A DNA stretch of 10,035 nt, from positions 1 to 10,035 of the forward strand of contig CAMIGT010000021.1 in NCBI GenBank assembly GCA_946221975.1. The letters are read 5' to 3'. The stretch is from an uncultured Blastococcus sp. (GTDB lineage: Bacteria > Actinomycetota > Actinomycetes > Mycobacteriales > Antricoccaceae). The notes below the pieces were generated by a model that worked only from the letters and a program-made list of their open reading frames with translations, did no database searches and was not told where the DNA came from. Shown in pieces: positions 6,737 through 10,035 of this stretch (the stretch's first letter is position 1; every line of letters starts with the position of its first letter). The translations under genes were made by a program, and so were the position numbers.

Positions 6737-8349
6737 GTCTGGACGGTATCGCGGTCGTGGCTGTCCTCCAGCACGATCCGCCCGACGCGTTCGTACTTGG
6801 CCGGTCGCTGCGAGCGCAGGTAGAGCGCAAACAGCAGTCCGACCGCGAACAAGCCAAAGACGATGTACGGAATCAGTTTGAACAGCAGCGACTCCGCCGC
6901 CGTGCCGCCCGCGAACGACATGTTGGCGAAGAGCAGGTAGATGACATAGCACATCCCGATCCCGCCGAGCAGCGGCGCGAGGAAGGTCCGGAACCAGTTC
7001 GCGGTCTCCGGATGGTGCTTGCCGACGTGGAAGTAGGAGATCACGGCAAACGCGCACAGTGCCTGGACGATCAGGATGGCAGTCGTGCCGAGGACGGCGA
7101 GTACGGCGTACAGGTCGGTATAGGGATCCTTGCCGGCGAAGAAGAACCCCAGCACGAGCAACGTCGCGATCGTGGTCTGGACGAACGAGGCGATGTGCGG
7201 CGAGCCATGGGTCGGGTGCGTGCGTCCGATGGTCCGCCCGGATCCCGGCACGATGTCCTCACGCCCGAGGGCGTAGATGTAGCGCGCCGCGCAGTTGTGA
7301 AACGCCATCCCGCACGCGAACGACCCTGTGGTCAGCAGAATGTTGAAGACATCCACCGACCAGCCGCCAAGCAACCGGTCGGCGTTGCCGAGGAAGATCT
7401 CGCCGCCGGTGCTCGAGCCCGAAGCGTCGACACCGGTCGCGAGCTCGATCGACTTGTCCAGCCCGGTGCCGGCGATCGCCATCCAGGACACCAACACATA
7501 AAAGATGCCGATTCCGATGACCGCGAGCATCGTCGCCCGCGGGATGATCTTCTTGGGCTCTCGCGACTCCTCGCCGTACATCGCGGTCGACTCGAACCCG
7601 ACCCAGGACCAGAACGCGAAGAACAGCCCGATGCCGGCGATCGCGCCGGGGACGAGCACGCCGTCGGTCGTCGCCGCCGAGGTGAACGCACCGATGGGGT
7701 TGAGCACGCTGGGGGCAAACCCGTCCGGTCCGCCACCGTTGACGAGTACGGCGACCGCCATCGCGCCGAGCATGAGGATCTCGGTGATCAGAAAGAAGCC
7801 CAGCACCTTCGCGGTGAGGTTGACATCGAAGTAGCACAGGATCGCGTTGAGCGCGAGCATGACGAGCGCGAACACCAGCCAGTGCACGTTCAGCCCGAAC
7901 AGCGACAAGAACAGCGAGTGGGCGAAGAACGCGAAGATCCCGACGAGCGATGCCTCGAAGACGATGTAGGCCATCGTGATGATAAGCCCCGACGCCATGC
8001 CGATGACCCGGCCGAGCCCGTACGAGATGTAGCCGTAGAACGCCCCGGTCGCGGTGATGTGCTTTGCCATCGCGGAGTAGCCGATGCCGAACAACGCGAG
8101 TACGACGGTCGCGACGAGGTAGCCGGCCGGAGCGTTGACGCCGTTGCCGAAGCCGACCGCGATCGGCACATTGCCGACCATCGCGGTGATCGGGGCCGCC
8201 GTAGCGACCGCCATGAAGATCACGCCGGTGATGCCGACCGCGTTCGCCTTGAGCCGTTGCACGCCCTCGCCGGCAGCCGGAGGTGGAGGTGGTTGCACGC
8301 CCTCGCCGGCAGTCGGAGGCGGAGGTGAAGTGTCCTGCTGCTGTGCCAT
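6733..8349 (-). CDS. APC superfamily amino acid/amine permease
   Basis: A 538-residue permease with about 12 predicted membrane helices, in the inner membrane, probably a secondary importer or exchanger of amino acids, amines or related amides. Helix 1 begins NAVGITGVIFMAVATAAPITAM, with the unwound helix-1 region typical of the APC fold. The FWSWVGFESTAMYGEESREP stretch followed by KKIIPRA is the helix 6-7 signature of the family. The cytoplasmic N-terminus (1-35) is Pro-rich and contains two copies of a 12-residue repeat. An open frame extends 85 codons upstream to 8604, but those codons do not resemble a permease and cover the control region. The ATG at 8349 has GGAG at six-base spacing and is the convincing start. 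The stop overlaps the acetamidase start. It is transcribed divergently from the aminotransferase gene. Confidence 0.93.
   Translation of the reverse strand: MAQQQDTSPPPPTAGEGVQPPPPPAAGEGVQRLKANAVGITGVIFMAVATAAPITAMVGNVPIAVGFGNGVNAPAGYLVATVVLALFGIGYSAMAKHITATGAFYGYISYGLGRVIGMASGLIITMAYIVFEASLVGIFAFFAHSLFLSLFGLNVHWLVFALVMLALNAILCYFDVNLTAKVLGFFLITEILMLGAMAVAVLVNGGGPDGFAPSVLNPIGAFTSAATTDGVLVPGAIAGIGLFFAFWSWVGFESTAMYGEESREPKKIIPRATMLAVIGIGIFYVLVSWMAIAGTGLDKSIELATGVDASGSSTGGEIFLGNADRLLGGWSVDVFNILLTTGSFACGMAFHNCAARYIYALGREDIVPGSGRTIGRTHPTHGSPHIASFVQTTIATLLVLGFFFAGKDPYTDLYAVLAVLGTTAILIVQALCAFAVISYFHVGKHHPETANWFRTFLAPLLGGIGMCYVIYLLFANMSFAGGTAAESLLFKLIPYIVFGLFAVGLLFALYLRSQRPAKYERVGRIVLEDSHDRDTVQT
8257..8328. 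repeat. Tandem duplication, two 36-bp units, in the permease N-terminus
   Basis: Unit 1 is 8257-8292 and unit 2 is 8293-8328; they match at 33 of 36 positions. Both begin TTGCACGCCCTCGCCGGCAG. The unit length is a multiple of three, so the permease gains a repeated 12-residue block (S/P-PPPP-x-AGEGVQ, residues 8-19 and 20-31) in its cytoplasmic tail. This is a local tandem duplication, not a dispersed element. Confidence 0.9.
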
Positions 8350-8355
8350 GAGCGT

Positions 8356-8359
8356 CTCC
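8356..8359 (-). promoter_or_regulatory. Ribosome binding site fixing the permease start
   Basis: GGAG on the minus strand, six bases before the ATG at 8347-8349. It favours this start over the 85-codon longer open frame, which would swallow most of the control region. Confidence 0.7.
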
Positions 8360-8437
8360 GAGATCTCGTTAACGGTGACCTGCCTAACTGGTGCCCCCAG
8401 CGACGAGAATGGCACCCAGGTCGACCGCATGCAATAC

Positions 8438-8452
8438 TTTGGTTGAGCCAAA
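8438..8452. promoter_or_regulatory. Operator candidate 1 (TTTGG-N5-CCAAA)
   Basis: TTTGGTTGAGCCAAA is a perfect 5+5 inverted repeat with a five-base centre, 89 bases upstream of the permease ATG and next to the weak minus-strand promoter candidate. Read as TGGT-TGA-GCCA it differs by one base from the TGGT-N3-ACCA core known for FadR-subfamily GntR regulators. Its twin is at 8569-8583, centres 131 bases apart. Confidence 0.5.
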
Positions 8453-8568
8453 TCGACGCCTGCGCAAACGTTAACATCGCCGAAAAACGGCGGAAATGTT
8501 TCACGAATCTGCCGCTGGACCTCGACGTTTCCACTCGGACATTGACCCGACACGCGATCTATGAGACT

Positions 8569-8583
8569 TTTGGTCGCACCAAA
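8569..8583. promoter_or_regulatory. Operator candidate 2 (TTTGGT-N3-ACCAAA)
   Basis: TTTGGTCGCACCAAA is a perfect 6+6 inverted repeat with a three-base centre. It contains TGGT-N3-ACCA, the core shared by operators of FadR-subfamily GntR regulators such as FadR and PdhR. It lies 62 bases before the chosen aminotransferase start and just downstream of the TTGACC -35 candidate, a position suited to repression. No regulator gene is in the window. Confidence 0.58.
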
Positions 8584-8644
8584 GTTAGACCAGAAGGCGC
8601 CCACCCACAGCGGCCGCCGCGCTGAGCGAACCGGGACTGGATAC

Positions 8645-9925
8645 GTGCTGGACTACGGAGACTTCGCCTACGACTCCAAGTCGGACATGCTTGAGCGTTC
8701 GCAGGAGTTCTGGAACCCGGACAAGACCCAGTTCTGGCAGGAGTCCGGAGTTGATCTGGTCATCGACCGCCGCGAGGGCTATCTGCTGTGGGACGTCGAG
8801 GGCAAACGGCTGATTGATGTGCACCTTAACGGCGGCACCTACAACCTCGGACATCGAAATCCCGAGGTTGTCGCCGCAGTGCGCGGGGCGATGGACCACT
8901 TCGACATGGGCAACCACCATTTCCCCTCGCTCGCGCGCACCGCCCTTGCCGAGGCACTCATCGACTCCGCCCCCGCGGGACTGACGAAGGTCGCCTACGG
9001 CTCCGGCGGCGGCGAGGCGATCGACATCGCGCTCAAGTCGGCACGCCATGCGACGAAACGCCGCAAGATCGTCTCGATCGTGAAGGCCTACCACGGACAC
9101 ACCGGGCTTGCCGTCGCCACCGGCGACCAGCGCTTCTCGGAGTTCTTCCTCGCCGACCAGCCTGACGACTTCATCCAGGTGCCGTTCAACGACCTCGACG
9201 CGATGGACCGCGCGCTGGCAGGCCGCGATGTCGCCGCCGTACTCATGGAGACAATCCCTGCCACGTATGGGTTCCCGCTCCCTGACCCGGGCTACCTCGA
9301 GGCCGTCAAGAGCCTCACCGAACGCTACGGATCTCTCTATATCGCCGACGAGGTCCAGACCGGCTTCATGCGCACCGGCGAGCTGTGGGCGATCGACAAG
9401 CACCACATCGCCCCGGACATCATGGTGCTCGGCAAGGGCATCTCCGGTGGCCTCTACCCGATCAGCGCCGTACTGCTCAACGAGCGCGCCGGCCAATGGC
9501 TGCACGAGGACGGCTTCGCCCATATGTCGACCTTCGGCGGTGCCGAGCTCGGCTGCATCGCGGCGCTGAAGACCCTCGAGATCTGCCGCAGGTCCGAGAC
9601 GCGCTCGATGGTGCACTACATCGCCGAGATGGTCCGCTCCGGACTACGGCTCATCCAGAGCGAGTGCCCCGACTGGTTTACCGGGATCCGGCAAAGCGGC
9701 GTCGTCCTCGGCCTGGAGTTCAACGACCCGGTCGGCGCGAAGTACGTCATGCGGCGGCTCTATGAGCACGGCGTCTGGGCGATCTTCTCCACCCTCGATC
9801 CCCAGGTCCTGCAGTTCAAGCCCGGGATCCTGATGACGCCGCAGCTGACCGAGGAGCTGCTCGACCGGGTGGCTGTCGCGGTCAACGAGTCGCGCGAGGA
9901 CGCTGCGAAAGGACGGCTTGGGTGA
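8645..9925 (+). CDS. Class III PLP-dependent aminotransferase
   Basis: From the GTG at 8645 this is a 426-residue fold-type I, class III aminotransferase (the ornithine/omega-amino acid group), which moves an amino group from an amine or omega-amino acid to a keto acid, giving an aldehyde. Visible are the PLP-phosphate loop GSGGGEA (119-125), the YHGHT motif (149-153) that stacks on the cofactor, DEVQTG with D235, and LGKGISGG with the Schiff-base lysine K264. The frame is open from an ATG at 8561, but those 28 codons look unlike the family, have no ribosome site and cover operator candidate 2. GTG 8645 begins LDYGDFAYD, and a further ATG at 8687 is also possible. None has a strong ribosome site. 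The TGA overlaps the next start (TGATG). The substrate is unknown; context suggests an amine released by the amidase. Confidence 0.9.
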   Translation: MLDYGDFAYDSKSDMLERSQEFWNPDKTQFWQESGVDLVIDRREGYLLWDVEGKRLIDVHLNGGTYNLGHRNPEVVAAVRGAMDHFDMGNHHFPSLARTALAEALIDSAPAGLTKVAYGSGGGEAIDIALKSARHATKRRKIVSIVKAYHGHTGLAVATGDQRFSEFFLADQPDDFIQVPFNDLDAMDRALAGRDVAAVLMETIPATYGFPLPDPGYLEAVKSLTERYGSLYIADEVQTGFMRTGELWAIDKHHIAPDIMVLGKGISGGLYPISAVLLNERAGQWLHEDGFAHMSTFGGAELGCIAALKTLEICRRSETRSMVHYIAEMVRSGLRLIQSECPDWFTGIRQSGVVLGLEFNDPVGAKYVMRRLYEHGVWAIFSTLDPQVLQFKPGILMTPQLTEELLDRVAVAVNESREDAAKGRLG

Positions 9926-10035
9926 TGGAACAGCTCATCGAGTCCGACCGGCAGTCCTCACCGGTCGCGCGTGCTCGCCAGATGCTCGCTCGCGCCGAGT
10001 GGGCCTCGCTGGCCTACCGCAGCTACGACCTCGCA
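9925..10035 (+). CDS. Start of a probable aldehyde dehydrogenase, cut by the window edge
   Basis: The first 37 codons of a gene that runs off the right end. It starts at an ATG sharing one base with the aminotransferase stop (a GTG one codon earlier is possible); AAAGGA lies about 11 bases upstream. The peptide has no signal sequence and contains an Ala/Arg-rich amphipathic helix followed by EWASLAYRSYDLA. This resembles the first helices of aldehyde dehydrogenase superfamily proteins, in which an A-x-x-W segment and a Y-D-x-x-R-type helix precede the NAD-binding domain. The cofactor and catalytic Cys regions are outside the window, so the call relies on a short match and on context: an enzyme to oxidise the aldehyde made by the aminotransferase would fit. 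Confidence 0.5.
   Translation, partial: MEQLIESDRQSSPVARARQMLARAEWASLAYRSYDLA

Larger units (their letters stand above)
8350..8644. other. Divergent intergenic control region between the permease and aminotransferase genes
   Basis: These 295 bases separate two divergent operons and are visibly richer in A+T in the middle than the flanking genes. They hold two matching TTTGG-N5-CCAAA inverted repeats (entered separately) and a weaker relative, CTGGTGCCCCCAG, at 8388-8400. A hairpin-like CGCCG-AAAAA-CGGCG lies at 8478-8492, and CGTTAAC occurs twice (8367-8373, 8469-8475). On the plus strand TTGACC (8542-8547) is a good -35 candidate but no convincing -10 follows. On the minus strand TTGCAT and CATTCT stand 17 bases apart (8409-8437), a weak promoter candidate. 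No small gene or RNA is evident. Confidence 0.7.

Noticed and set aside
6737..7057. A 107-codon N-terminal extension of the amidase open frame
   Set aside because: It lies wholly inside the permease coding region in another frame and has no family resemblance; the ATGA overlap at 6733-6736 gives the natural start.
6757..8328. A 523-codon open frame on the plus strand opposite the permease gene
   Set aside because: Its protein is a low-complexity run of Arg, Asp, Glu and Gly, typical of an antisense frame in G+C-rich DNA; the minus-strand frame encodes a clear permease.
8257..8328. Direct repeats as a possible CRISPR remnant
   Set aside because: The two units are adjacent with no spacer and lie in frame in a coding sequence; this is a simple tandem duplication.
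8367..8475. Two CGTTAAC copies as a regulatory repeat pair
   Set aside because: Seven bases, self-complementary at the core (GTTAAC), too short to separate from chance without conservation data.
8350..8604. An 85-codon N-terminal extension of the permease open frame
   Set aside because: It would cover both operator candidates and does not look like a permease tail, while a good ribosome site precedes the ATG at 8349.

Overview
The window is a G+C-rich stretch of bacterial chromosome. The codon usage, the LpqH-like C-terminus at the left edge, the acetamidase/formamidase gene and the TAnnnT-type promoter candidate together suggest an actinobacterium; the genus cannot be told from this sequence. 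Genes are packed tightly, most run on the minus strand, and many neighbours overlap by 1 to 4 bases. I see no rRNA, tRNA, insertion sequence or CRISPR array.

Left part (1-2452): the 3' end of a probable secreted lipoprotein gene (+) meets, tail to tail, a 14-helix MFS (DHA2/QacA-type) exporter gene (-). The exporter follows an SDR dehydrogenase gene by 14 bases, so SDR and exporter are probably one transcript. The SDR has the residues expected for NAD(H) use and resembles the dehydrogenase domain of peroxisomal MFE-2 as much as FabG.

Middle (2552-5557, all -): ndk (nucleoside diphosphate kinase) overlaps the ATPase gene of a NodI/DrrA-like ABC-2 exporter, which overlaps a first NodJ-like permease gene, which overlaps a second, different one. 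Every junction is a start/stop overlap, so the four genes look translationally coupled. A candidate ndk promoter lies upstream, and beyond it is a striking 49-bp imperfect palindrome just downstream of the acetamidase stop codon.

Right part (5735-10035): a divergent catabolic cluster. On the minus strand an APC-family amino acid/amine permease overlaps an acetamidase/formamidase-family amidohydrolase. On the plus strand a class III PLP aminotransferase overlaps the start of a further gene, probably an aldehyde dehydrogenase, cut by the window edge. The 295-bp region between the two arms carries two matching inverted repeats (TTTGG-N5-CCAAA), one close to TGGT-N3-ACCA, the core bound by FadR-subfamily GntR regulators. 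The likely logic is uptake, amide hydrolysis, transamination and aldehyde oxidation of an amide-bearing or amine compound, induced from a shared control region. The substrate is unknown. This cluster and its control region are the most interesting part of the window.
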